Source: Diplocarpon mali
Lineage: Eukaryota > Ascomycota > Leotiomycetes > Helotiales > Drepanopezizaceae
Direction: 5' to 3'
DNA: 54,462 nt
NCBI GenBank assembly: GCA_024741835.1
Contig: JAENRP010000303.1
Coordinates: 1 to 54,462 of the forward strand
The notes beneath the pieces were generated by a model. The model did not search any database. It saw only the letters and a list, made by a program, of their open reading frames with translations, and was not told the origin of the DNA. Shown piece after piece: positions 35,176 through 45,856 of this stretch. The position numbers and the translations under genes were made by a program. Within the stretch, counting starts at the first letter, position 1; each line of letters starts with the position of its first letter.

Positions 35176-36623
35176 TTAAATAATCGTTTAATAACTTATA
35201 CTTATTAGTAAATAGTCACTTATTATTAAGAGACTTATACTTATAAGCTCTTACTCTTTTATAATTATATTCATTTGTTTTCTCTTATAAAGCATATTAT
35301 AAAAGCTTTTCCTTTTTTGAAAATATAAAATAGGTAATATTCCTAAGCTGCTATTATAAGGCGCGACCCTCTCTTAGATTCTCTTAGCTAAGGCTAGGAG
35401 CTAAGACGCTATAGCTAAGAGCTCTATATAGATCTCCTTTTAAAAGAGGCCTACTAGTACTCCCTTGGCCAAAGGCCTGCCGGCGAATATACTAGCAATA
35501 GCAAGGGCAAAGGCAAGGGGTGCGGCAGAGGCGAGGACAGGCGCGGCAATAGCAAGGGCTAAGGAGACAAAGGGAGATATAAAAGGGTCGGCGGCGGCAG
35601 CGGCAGTAGGGATAGGAATAGCGGCAGCAGCAAGCAGGGGGAATAGGGCGGCGGAGGACGGGCCGGCGGCGAATGCAAACAGGATGCTAAGAGTAAAGGA
35701 GGTAGTAGTACTACTACTCGCAGGAGTAGCAGGCCCTCCTAGTACTAGAGTCTAATTGCTCCTATCTTTTAAAATCAGCTTAAAACTTAATAAGACTTAA
35801 TAAACGTATTATAAAAGCTCTAAAGCGCACCCTTTACTATATTAAGCAGTAGTGCCACCTCCTTTTTAAAGGCACTGCAGGCGCAAGTCGATATAATAGC
35901 CTTTTAAAAGGCAAAGAGAGGGCCGCTGGCCTACTAGCAGCTATTACTTAATATAGTATAATAGATGTAATATATACTAAAGGTACTATTAAAGTATTAA
36001 TAATTAAGATTACTAATGCTCTTATATATAATATAGCGCATATACGCATTATTATATTCTATTATAGGCTCTGGTATATAATACGCAATAGGGGCAGGGC
36101 TCTTAAGTAGCAGCAGCAGTAGCAGCGGCAGCAGGGGCGGTAAGGACGGCGGCGGCGGCTTATTGCTTAATAGGCGCTAGGACGACTGGGCTAGGGTTCT
36201 TGCTCCTTAAGGAGCGCTAGCGACCTAGCGCAAAGTTAGTATAACGCAGGGTATAGGGACTCTAAGGGTCTTACTTTGCAAGGGCAGCTAAGGCTATAAT
36301 AAGTAGGAGTTCCTTTTATATTTAAAAATTATTAATATAAAGACGATATTTTTAAATAATAAAGGAAGGTTATTTTTAAAAGAAGGGAAGGAGAACCTTT
36401 GTAATAGAAATACTTTATAAGAAGCCTAATAGAGTATTAGCGTAGAATTATAAAGATTCTTAAGCGCGCTTATTACCTATAGCAACCCTTCTTATTTTAA
36501 AAGGAACGACCTTTAAAGGGGCAGTATATAAGATAGAGCCTCTTTTCTTTATAACTACCATTCTTTCTTTTATTTTATCTATATAGCTAAGCGATTCTAA
36601 GAGTATCGCCTAATTAAAAGGTA
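35176..36623 (+). other. C0p 3' region with GC-rich islands
   Basis: Between the end of pol and the 3' LTR. The block 35465-35755 is GC-rich and open on both strands: the plus strand gives an Ala-rich 96-residue frame (MAKGLPANILAIARAKARGA...), another plus frame is Gly/Lys/Arg-rich, and the minus strand has an uninterrupted Ala/Pro-rich frame. A second island at 36095-36175 is a CAG/CGG-like run. Low complexity makes any of these frames possible by chance. By position the block corresponds to the antisense ORF of C1, but no sequence similarity was evident. Confidence 0.45.
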
Positions 36624-36820
36624 TATTATATAGAATAAGCAGAGTCTCCACTTATTCTAAAGATCCTCTACGTGACTTTGCTAAGTCATAGACTCTCCCT
36701 TTTTCTTTCCGAAGTCTCCTTACCATATATATACTAAAGAATAATACAATCAATTATCTTCCCCTACTTCTGCGAGCCTCCTGAGCGACCTAATGAAGGC
36801 CCTCTAGCCGACCGCACTAC
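36624..36820 (+). repeat. C0p 3' LTR
   Basis: 197 bp; begins TATTATATAGAATAAG, the RIP-altered form of TGTCGTGCAGAATG, and ends CGACCGCACTACA. Followed by the target duplicate gaagg. Confidence 0.92.
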
Positions 36821-37987
36821 AGAAGGCGCCTAAATAGGCTTCCTTATTATTAGAGTTATTAGCTTTAAATCCAAGAGTAGTAAAGCGAGTAGCTCTCTTC
36901 TTAAAAGGCTAAGGGTGAGCCTTATTCTTTAAACCAGGAGGTCTTCCTCTCTTTCTTAGAGTTAGAAGCTCAGCTTCTCCTAAATTAGAATTGACTCGCG
37001 GTCCTGGCCTAGGAGTGAAATTATCATTTTAAGAAGTGACTCGCGGGCCCGGCTTAGGAGTGAAATCACCTCTTAACTGCGGCTTTGTAATTAGGCCGTC
37101 TTTATCGAATCGAATATAAGAAGATCGAATAATCTTTTTTCCTATTCGCAATAGTATATAAATCTAATAGATACTTCTACTATCAAATCCGATAAGAGTA
37201 CCTACCTCTGCTTTTAAAGCGAGTTTATTACTCTAAGTTCGCTTTTCTTTTTCAATTAGCATATAGACGCAATAGCCTAGTACTTAAAGATGCTTAACTA
37301 AGGGAGTATAAGGCTTATTAGGCTTGATATTATCCCAAAAGACCTTATATAGAGTCTTACTACTTAGAATATCAAAGGCGGTAAGATTAGTAATATATAT
37401 TACTAAAAGAAGGAGGTAAGGCTAGAGAAAGGAGGGGATATTTTAGTCAATTACAGCTATTTGCAACTTTTCCATTAGTATGCGAATTAATTGTTCTAAT
37501 CTGCTATCTTATTCTAGTATATATAGAATAGATTCCTTTAAAATTATACTAAGGTTTTCTATAAGTATTCGCATCTATATAAGAGAGTACTCCTTACCTC
37601 TATCAGTTCTCTACCGCTTGATTATACGATTATACTAAATTTATAAGAGGCTGATCATTTTCTTATTTACCTTAAAGGCATTAGATTTATTTATATAGGT
37701 CCATCCCTACTTAGCTATTATAGTTAGGCAAGTGAAAATAGAAGCGTATTTGTAACTATTAAGGCCAATTGGCTTCAAATAAACAACGTTGATATATAGC
37801 TCGTCAAGTGCCTTTATAGGTTAAGGGTGAGCTAAACGTTTATTAATATATTAAAGAGGTCTGCCTTTCTTATAGGAAGCGCAAATTCGCGTTTTCCCTG
37901 ATTTTATTTCCTTAATTTGCATATTAATAATAGCAGATTAGGTCTTTCTAACCGTTTGTAGGCCAGCGTGGCCTAATCGACAGTACT
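36821..37987 (-). pseudogene. C2m integrase part
   Basis: Collinear in reverse with C2p 46330-47520. The segment near 37860-37800 encodes the CAPCEKGR-like zinc-site end and the catalytic core start, which C2p shows clearly. It contains two palindromic units at 36994 and 37039. The right break is the G2 insertion in the HRRLGYAG region of the integrase zinc domain, the left break is C0p. Confidence 0.8.
36994..37061. repeat. Two palindromic units in C2m, 45 bp apart
   Basis: Cores at 36994-37016 and 37039-37061 (ACTCGCGG...CTAGGAGT and ACTCGCGGG...TTAGGAGT). They are the homologues of the C2p pair at 47265 and 47310. Confidence 0.9.
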
Positions 37988-38294
37988 TGTAACGACACAG
38001 AACCGCCGAAGTGCGAGATCAAGTATGGTAGTAAGAAGTGGTGCAAAAGGCGTATTCTATAGGTCTAATACGAAAGAAACGAAGAAGTTAAAGAGCCCTT
38101 CCTATAGGAGAGCCCTTCTCCCTTATATATATAAGCAGCTCTAAGCTCTTTGCCTATTTATATAATATTATATAAGAATATCCTTTTGCACCTTTAAGGT
38201 CGATTCAAAATAACCTTATATCAAATCGAGATTATAAAACCTTAAAACGCCGTACTCTTAAGTAATTGCACTAGTTAGGGGTGCAACTGTTATA
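37988..38294 (-). repeat. G2 3' LTR
   Basis: 307 bp; the plus strand begins TGTAACGACACAGAACCG and ends GCAACTGTTATA (ancestral GTTACA). Matches 50926-51232. Confidence 0.93.
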
Positions 38295-38311
38295 CTACCC
38301 CCCCCCCTTTG
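38295..38311 (-). other. G2 polypurine tract
   Basis: The minus strand reads TCAAA, ten G and TAG directly before the 3' LTR. Nearly identical to the G1 tract, although here it does not end a gag-pol frame. Confidence 0.85.
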
Positions 38312-38589
38312 AGAACGCTTGCCTATAAGCGTTAGTAAGTTATAACGATTTTCGTACGGTAATATATTTAGCGCATTATTATATAAATAGTACCGTTTTA
38401 TATTTGGTTTAGCGCAAGTCGCATTATATACTTAAATTTGTTTTTCCTCCTATAAGATCTTCCTTCCTTAGTATAATAACTATATACAACTGCATAGGTC
38501 CCCTACTCCTACTACTATAGCGCAGGGTTAATATATAGTAGTAGAAACAATTACTACTACTACTACTAACTACTATAAGTAAGTTTACC

Positions 38590-39530
38590 CTAGCCTAAGG
38601 TCGATTCGCGTCTAATACGCGTAATACTAATTCCCTTGCTATTAGGCGCGCTCGCAGTAGCCTACTGCGTCTATTATTACTAGTGCGTACGGCGCCTTAT
38701 GCGCGATATTATATATAAGTATGAATTCGAATCAGAGTGTAGTAAGAAGTACTACTAGTACTAGGAGCAGAAGGCGGAGTGCATCCCTATAAGTATCCCG
38801 AATTGAGTTTTTAATTGTATTAATATTTATTTATAGCTTCCTTCCTATATTAGTAAGGAGTTCGCGGCGCTATCCGCGGCCTTTGAAGAGTGGCAGGGGA
38901 AGGCTACTTAGCAGCAAGAGGAGGATAATAGTAGTAATAATAATAACGCTTAAGCGGTTTCGGCAAGGAATCGCAAGATGCTCTATTAAAAGGCGGTCTA
39001 GCGCGCTTAGATCCTTATCAACCTCTTACTAATAGCTAGCGCAAAGACTTTAATTAGCCGCTCTTAACTCAAGCGTACTAGCCTTATAAAGCTCTGCTCT
39101 ATAGCTAAGGCTATAGTAAGCTAGCTAAAGGGAGTCTAGGCGATAGTTATTATAAGTTAAACCCGAATTAGTATCAAATCGATCGCTAACTTTCTAATAG
39201 GAGCGCGGCGACCTTATTAAGTCCTAGCTAATAAGGTTAAAGTAATCTAGCCGAACTATACTAAGCCTCCTAGGGTTTATCGCTGCGTTAATAGAGCGGA
39301 CTACTATAGTAGCAGAGTCTCTTATAAGGAGAGGGAGGCTTATAATAGCAAAGGTAGCATTAGGTGCAGCGGCTAGTAAGGCAGTGCTAGCAGTAGTAAA
39401 AGGAGGTTAGGGTCGTTTTAAGCAAGAGCATAGATAAGAGGCGAGCTCTAGCTTTAGAACGGAGTTAGAGCTCGTCTCCTTAAGCGCAAAGGAGGAGGGG
39501 TCGGAGGAGTTATAAGGGAAGGAGGTAGTA
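38590..39530 (+). pseudogene. Cys-rich decayed ORF antisense to G2
   Basis: A plus-strand frame of about 310 codons runs opposite to gag-pol between the end of pol and the 3' LTR. Its stops are TAG/TAA. The first third is Cys/Tyr-rich (YCVYYY, CVRRLMRD, YEFESECSKKYY, EQKAECIPI), which with C-to-Y RIP changes suggests a zinc-binding cluster of C-x2-C type. The same codon phase continues through EFAALSAAFEEWQGKAT, a Gln/Glu/Asn run (QQEEDNSSNNNN) and YRCVNRADYYSSRVSYKERE to a basic Gly-rich end. Clusters like the first third occur in other fungal repeat ORFs as far as I recall. Function is unknown. Confidence 0.55.
39438..39482. repeat. Inverted repeat (hairpin) in the G2 3' region
   Basis: GGCGAGCTCTAGC and GTTAGAGCTCGTC form a near-perfect hairpin with a loop of about 11 bases. 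Confidence 0.7.
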
Positions 39531-39600
39531 GGCCTAGTTTTATTTTTATATTTTTATTATTTTTCTCCTTTTTTTTTTTATATTTTTAAATTTATTTATC
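39531..39600. other. T-rich stretch between convergent ORFs of G2
   Basis: Long T and AT runs separate the antisense ORF from the end of pol. It could hold 3'-end signals for both transcripts, but no specific motif was identified. Confidence 0.4.
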
Positions 39601-42600
39601 AACCTATTTTATATCTAGCCTATTATCTTCTAAGTGATTATAATCATCTATATCGCTTTCCTAAGCCTTTAGTCAAGCTTATAAGTTCTAAGGTAGTCCT
39701 AGCTTTATAGGATTAGCCTAATAAAAGTCGCAAATCTTATATAAGGATTTTATAAAATTTAAGGTATAATACTAATTTAAATTAGAGTTATAACTAATCT
39801 ATTTAACCTAGTATTTTAAGTTCCCTTAAGATAAGCATATACCTAGTATCTTAGACACTTTATACTCTTCCTACCTTATAATCTTTTTTATAGTAGGCTA
39901 GGGTTATTCCTAACCTAATAAAGGGTTCTACGGATCTTTAAATAGTAGCTTTAGCGCAAAGATATTATATATTATAAAACCTATAGGCAGCTTAATCTAA
40001 TATAAATTGCCTACCTTCTTAAGAACCTTAAAGGGGCTATTCTATTAATTAGCCAGTTTCTTATTAAAGCGGTAATTCTTAAGATTTTTTATTAAAAGGT
40101 AGACTATATCTTTAGGTTTCTAATCAATCTCCCTTTAATATTAATTTATAGACTTCTGCATTTTCTCTTAAGCGCATTCTATATTGCCTTTTACTACTTC
40201 CTAAGTTAAGTGCATCCTTTCTACTATTAGCCTAGCCTTTACTTAATTAAATCTCTCTTATAGGTTAGACAGTTTCGGAAAGATCTAGTCCTAACTTATC
40301 TAAGGTGCAACTCTATACCTAAGCTAATATAAGGTTATATTAATCGAAGTATAAGGAAGAGTCGATTATATATAATCTATTAATAAAATCAGTTCACTTT
40401 AATTATCTTAATAGTAATTAACAAAAGGCCTTAGCCTTAAATTAATATACTTATTCATAATCTCTATTTAGCTATTAGTCTCTTTATAGTATACTATAAA
40501 GAGTTTAATCTTAATATTAATAATATAGTAGAACTCTTTCTAAAATAAGGAGATAAATTAGAGGCCTTAGTCTAAGGTAATTGTCTTTAGAGTATAGCCG
40601 AATCGATATATCTATTAAATAAACAATCGGGCAGTTCCTTAAGCGTTAATATCTTTTTAATAAAGGATTATAATAGCGCTCTTACTAAGTCGGTTTATAA
40701 AAACCAGGATTTGATTAAAACTATACTTATTAAAAGGGAAATCCTTAAAATCTATATATAAGTACTATATAGGATAGTTAGGAATAGGAAGGGGCTATAA
40801 GAGGCCTTATTATTTAATTATCTTTAAATACGAGAATTAATAAAGTCTATAGTTTATAATAAATCTTTTATAATCTAAACCTATCTTAACCTAATAGTAC
40901 TTAAGAGTAAAAAGCTAATAGGTTTTTAAGCTATTAAGGTATACGCTTAAAGGTTAATTATAAGCTTTTTAAATTAGATAAGTATATAAAGGAGTATTAT
41001 AGCATACGCAAAGACGCTCTTTAAAGTAAAGCAATCTATCTTTTAAAGAGTAGTTTTTAAAAAGGTTAATACGAATCTTTTAAAAGGATTTACAATTATC
41101 TTAATAAAGCTTTTCAATCAAATTAAAGGAATCCTTAAGTCGATTTAAGGTCGAATCGGAAGTATCAGTTAATATTAGGATAAGAGTGCCTTTAGTAAAT
41201 TCAATAAGAAATTTTTCAGCTAGTTTAGTATTAATTCAAAGGTCTAATTAAGCTAGGGATATTAAAACTTAGGATCGGCTATCTAGCTTCGCTTATTTAT
41301 AAACTAGCATATCCTACTCTTAATAGCTAAGAATATTAGCCTTTTGATTATCTTTATTAAAAGTATATATAATTTGAAAATTAAAGTTAAATAAAAATTC
41401 TATCTATTAGCACTATTTTATAGTTAGAACTTTAGTAATTATAAAGTACTTAAAGGAGCGGTAATCTAAGTAAATATTAACTTGCTCTTTAAGTAATATA
41501 AGCTTAGGTTTCTATTTATAGTAAGATTTAATAATAGCAAAGAGTTCCTTATTATATATTTCCTAATTAGGTTTATAGCTAAAGAGTATATACAAATAGA
41601 AGCCAATTAAATACTATTGCTTATTAGAGTATTACTAAGAAAGTACTTTAGCGATAATACTATTAAAAGCATTAGTTTCCAGCTTTATAAGTAAGTTAGG
41701 GTCAAAATAGTAAATCTACTAAATCAAAAGCAATTGCTTACAAAGCTCTTTAAAAGCGATTCGGCACTCTTCTATCTAATTCTAAAGTACTATTAGTTGA
41801 GTTAAAATAGAAAAGGGTTTGGCGATTAGCCTAAAGTTGTAAATAAATTATTAATAAAACCTGCAAAATCTTAAATAGGACTTCACTTTAGTAACAGTTT
41901 TCAAGTACTTTTAATTACGCAGTAGTTTAACCTTTTTAAAGTCCGATTCAATCTCAATTATTATTAGAATATATTTAAAATATTAAATTCAAATAATATA
42001 AAACTCGTACTTTTTAATATTTGCTTAAAGGCCAGCCTTTAAGAGTTATTTTAATACCTTTTCAATATAACCTTAGTACTCTTTAATATTCTTAAAGTAA
42101 ATTAAAATATCATTTAAATACGCTATATAAAAATCATTTAAGTAATTTAAAAGAATATTATTTATATACTACTAGTAAGTACTAGGTCTATTATAAAGGC
42201 CGAATAGGAGAACCTTATATTTATAAGATCTGTACCTTATTCGAAAGGTAGTATATTCCTTTAATTCAAGGTCCATTTATATTTAATTAAAAGCGGCTTA
42301 AATATCCAATTTTATAAAAATCTTAGCTTTAAATACCCGCTTTAAAAGCTTATCTATCCTTAGAATTAGGTAAGCGTCCTTTTAAGTTAGTGCGTTTAGC
42401 TTTTAATAATTTATATAAAATCGGAGGCTACTATCGGCCTTTTTTACAAATAGTACTAGTAAAGTAAAGGGGCTAGTACTTATCTTAATAAAGCCTTTAT
42501 TTAAATTCTCGAGTAAGTACTCCTTTATAACCTTAAGCTCTTTAATAGATTAATAGTAAAGGGGCGAATAGGCGTTAGGCAAAGGCCCTTTTAGCTATAT

Positions 42601-43996
42601 CTTATAATTATAATACTAATAGGAAAGGAGGGTATCTATATCCCTTTTTAAGAAGGCTTATCTTAAAGATCGGTACTATTTCGAAAGTCGATTATTAATT
42701 AGCTTTTTAATATTAGGATTCTTAAGCTTATATCTTTCTTTTAAAATCCTATCTACTTTATAAATACTAGTTTAAAAGAGCTCAGTCTCCTTACGCTTTA
42801 TATTATAATAAAAGGCGTTAGCGCTAATTTCGCAAATAGGAACTGCAGCTTTAGGGCATTTGCAAATAAGGTTAGATTATAGTCGATTCGTATTAGACTA
42901 TTTTCCTAGATCTAGCTTAATTATAAGTAAGGGCGCTAGCCTAGTAATAGTAATAAGGATCTTGCGCTTAGCTAGGACTATTAAATTAACGCAAGACTAT
43001 CTTCTATTAATCTATTAAGCTTTATTTATAACTATTTCCTATTCTTTATAATTAACGTTAGCTTAATAATTAGATCAGATCCAAAGTCCTTTAAAAGGGA
43101 GAAGATAAATAACAATTTCCTTTATAAATTAAGGAGATAGGGGGTAATATAAAGGCTATATAAATCAATTCTCCTTTAAATTAAGTTTAAATCGGAATCG
43201 GCGTATCCATTTAACTCTAATAATAGTATTATACTAGCCTAGGTCGAAAATAACCTAAGGGCAGTTATAAATACGCCTTTTATTAATTATTAATTAAAAA
43301 CGTATATAGTATATAACTTATATATAAATAGTATTTTAAAATCCATAGATAGGAATAAGGGCTGGAAAAGGAAGAATTTCAAAGTTAGTCGCTTTTAAAA
43401 GATATATAAAAAGGGAACAATTTAAAAACAGGTAATTAAGGGCTTTAATATCTACTAAAGCTAATAATAATACTCTAAGTCCATTTATACTAATAGTATA
43501 AGAGGTTAAGAATTGCTTCCCTCTTATTAAAGAGTTAAGATTTAGCTTTAATAAGTCGCACTTTCGTAAGCCTAAGTAAGAGTCTTTTCCTAAGCCTTTT
43601 TATTTTCCTAATCTTCTTCTATTTTAACCTTATTCTTAATTAAGTCTAAAGTCAGATTAGCTTCCTTTATATCTTTTAAAGTATTAATTTTACTTATAAA
43701 AAGACACTTGGTCTTATAGTAATTAGTTTTACTATAGGTCTAGCAGGTAGCTTGCTTAAAGGGTAAAGTAAGAGAACTAGCCTTAGCTAGTATATCTTAG
43801 TAAAAAGGGGTAGTCGGCTTTAAGGCTAGTAACTTAGAAACTCAGATAGTACTTCTAGCGCTTAGACCGTAAGCGGTCTTATTAAAGAGCGAACCGGATA
43901 TCTTCTAATATAATACTAAGGTTACCTTACTTCTAATTAAAGGGTTAAGAAGTTAGTTACTTTAGCATTTAGTATTAAAGGCATTTAATTAATTAA
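39601..43996 (-). pseudogene. G2 pol and gag C terminus, RIP-broken
   Basis: Minus-strand order: zinc knuckle at 43704-43745 (C-stop-TYSKTNYYKTKC, from CCHC), protease below it, reverse transcriptase around 42260-42080 (LFGLYNRPSTY, YLNDILIYFKN; YxDD changed to YLND), RNase H, integrase core near 40745 (YLYIDFKDFPFNK, FINRLSKS) and a chromodomain-like segment at 39885-39740 (EEYKVSKILGICLS, GNLKY, VK). Many TAA/TAG. C2p interrupts gag at 43996; the rest of gag lies at 49705-50900. Domain limits are approximate. Confidence 0.8.
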
Positions 43997-44296
43997 TGTT
44001 GCAGGAATGCCCGTCACATGTTTGTCACATGATCTGTCACATGACACATCATACATATGATGTGTCATATGGAATGCCCGTCACATGTTTGTCACATGAT
44101 CTGTCACATGACATATTATACATATGATGTGTCATATGACTTGCCACATGACTTAGTGGCAGCCCTTGTTAAATAGCTTGTAGTTAGAGAGCTCTTATGA
44201 ATCAAGACACCTAACATTGTCGTTTGCACCTCATACTTCTTTGTGCCCTCTTTTAGTTTACTATCAAGTTTATTATTAGAGAACCTTATTGCAATA
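43997..44296 (+). repeat. C2p 5' LTR
   Basis: Begins TGTTGCAGGAATGCCCG and ends CCTTATTGCAATA. The first half holds two 67-bp tandem units (from 44004 and 44071) rich in GTCACATG and its complement. Confidence 0.95.
44004..44137 (+). repeat. Two 67-bp GTCACATG-rich tandem units
   Basis: Each unit has GTCACATGTTTGTCACATG, CTGTCACATGAC and a palindromic CATACATATGATG part. CACATG motifs are E-box-like, so this may be a promoter element of the LTR; that is an inference. C2m has a single unit. Confidence 0.85.
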
Positions 44297-44309
44297 GGTT
44301 ATGAGCCCC
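44297..44309 (+). other. C2p primer-binding site (half initiator Met-tRNA)
   Basis: GGTTATGAGCCCC directly follows the LTR and is an exact complement of the anticodon stem-loop GGGGCTCATAACC of eukaryotic initiator Met-tRNA. Confidence 0.85.
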
Positions 44310-45754
44310 GTATGCCTATGAATAGCATTCGATAAATTCTATTGATTAGAGTCTCCTTTATAAACGAAAAGGCTGATCGATATTTTAAGTTTTTATTACT
44401 CAACTAACGACGCACGATAGCATTATCTCAATAATAAAACAGTAGCTACTCCTCTTCCGGAGTGCTATGCAATAATCCAAGCTCACGCAAGATTTGTCAT
44501 TGTGGCTGAATCATTAGGACTAACAGCTGAGATTACCAGCTTAATTGCTGAAAGTACTCTACTGCTTGAATTACCTATTTTTAAAGGGACTGATATACAG
44601 TACCTTAAACTCGAATTTAATAGTTTATCTCCTCCTCCTCCTCCTTCTTTACCTTCTCCTTTCGACAACTCTATATATAAATATATAAATAAGATGTCGT
44701 TGTTGTCTTCGGCTGCCCTTAGCCTCCCTGAGTCTCAAAAGCTTAAAGGCGCAGAGGACTATAGCTAGTAGAGGAATAAGGTTTTGAACCTTGCAAAGTC
44801 AAACGCCTTGACTATGCATCTTTATATAAAAGCTAGAATATATGCTCCACTTAAGGTTGACTTATAGGACTGTTCTATTATAAATAAGGAAAGGGACAAT
44901 TGGGTTAGATGGGAAGCTAAGGAATCTCAGATGAAGCTTGCTATTATACTTAATTGTAAACTAGGCCTATTAGCTTATATAGAAGGCGATAAATCTGCCT
45001 TGGATATGTGGGAAGCTTTTTAAAAATAGTATAAAGGATCTGGAATAGTGCTTGAATATAACGTTATACAGACCTACGTTACTATCAAATATAACGACTT
45101 TAATTCACTTGAAGCTTACGTCGTCGCCTTTAGGCTTTTAATCACTAAATTGGAAGCTTTCGACTCTGCCCCTCCCTCTTACTAGCACCCTATTATGTTT
45201 ATTGCTGGCTGTTCCAATAGATGGCCTATTTAGGCAGATCGATAACGCTTTAATCTTCGCTTAGCTATAGTAGCTGGACGAAAATCAGAGATCACGCTCG
45301 AAGCTCTTATTGAAGATATCACTAACGAAGCTTAAGCCTTATAGAGTTTAAAGATGAACGGAACCGTCTTATATAGTAACAAATCGGCTGGCAAGCCGCA
45401 TTCCTTTAACTATAAGAAGTCAGATAATAAGGGAGGTTTTAAAGACTTAAAGAAGAGCACTTCTAGGAATACTACCAACTCCTCCCTTAACTCCCCCTAT
45501 CCTTATTGCAAGCAACCAGAGCTATACTATAAGGCAGAAGATTGCTTTGCTATTAATAAATCGAAAAGAGAGGCTTAAGAGAAGGATTTAAGGAAGAAGT
45601 ATATATTCCGTCACCTTAAAGGCAAGGATGATAAGTCCTCGTTATTATTATCATTATTAAAAGGCAAGAAGCCTTTTAAGAAGATTCAGAAGGAAAACGA
45701 AGAGTTAGATAATGACCTCTTTAGGCATACTATGCTATTACTAACCCTAGGGCT

Positions 45755-45856
45755 AATTCTCACTCGCGAGCCGGGCCTAGGAGTTAATTCCTCACTAGGA
45801 GGCGATTCCTCTTTAGGACCGATTTCCACTCGCAGGCTAGGACCGGGAGTCAGTTC
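45755..45856. repeat. Two palindromic units in C2p between gag and protease
   Basis: Cores 45762-45784 and 45828-45850, 66 bp apart, both in codon register 0 of the polyprotein: LTREPGLGVNSS and STRRLGPGVSSS. Homologous to the C2m pair at 51699 and 51765. Confidence 0.92.

Larger units (their letters stand above)
22050..36820 (+). mobile_element. C0p: Ty1/copia element interrupted by C1p
   Basis: LTRs of 198 and 197 bp (22050-22247 and 36624-36820) and a perfect target duplication gaagg (22045-22049 and 36821-36825) define the element. Without C1p (23579-30781) it measures about 7.6 kb. Order: LTR, initiator-tRNA half site, gag, [C1p], protease, integrase, reverse transcriptase, RNase H, a 1.4-kb non-pol region with GC-rich islands, LTR. 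It is inserted in the C2m pol gene. The domain order integrase before reverse transcriptase places it in Ty1/copia. Confidence 0.93.

Noticed and set aside
44004..44137. CRISPR-like array
   Set aside because: It is two tandem LTR units without unique spacers; the organism is a eukaryote.
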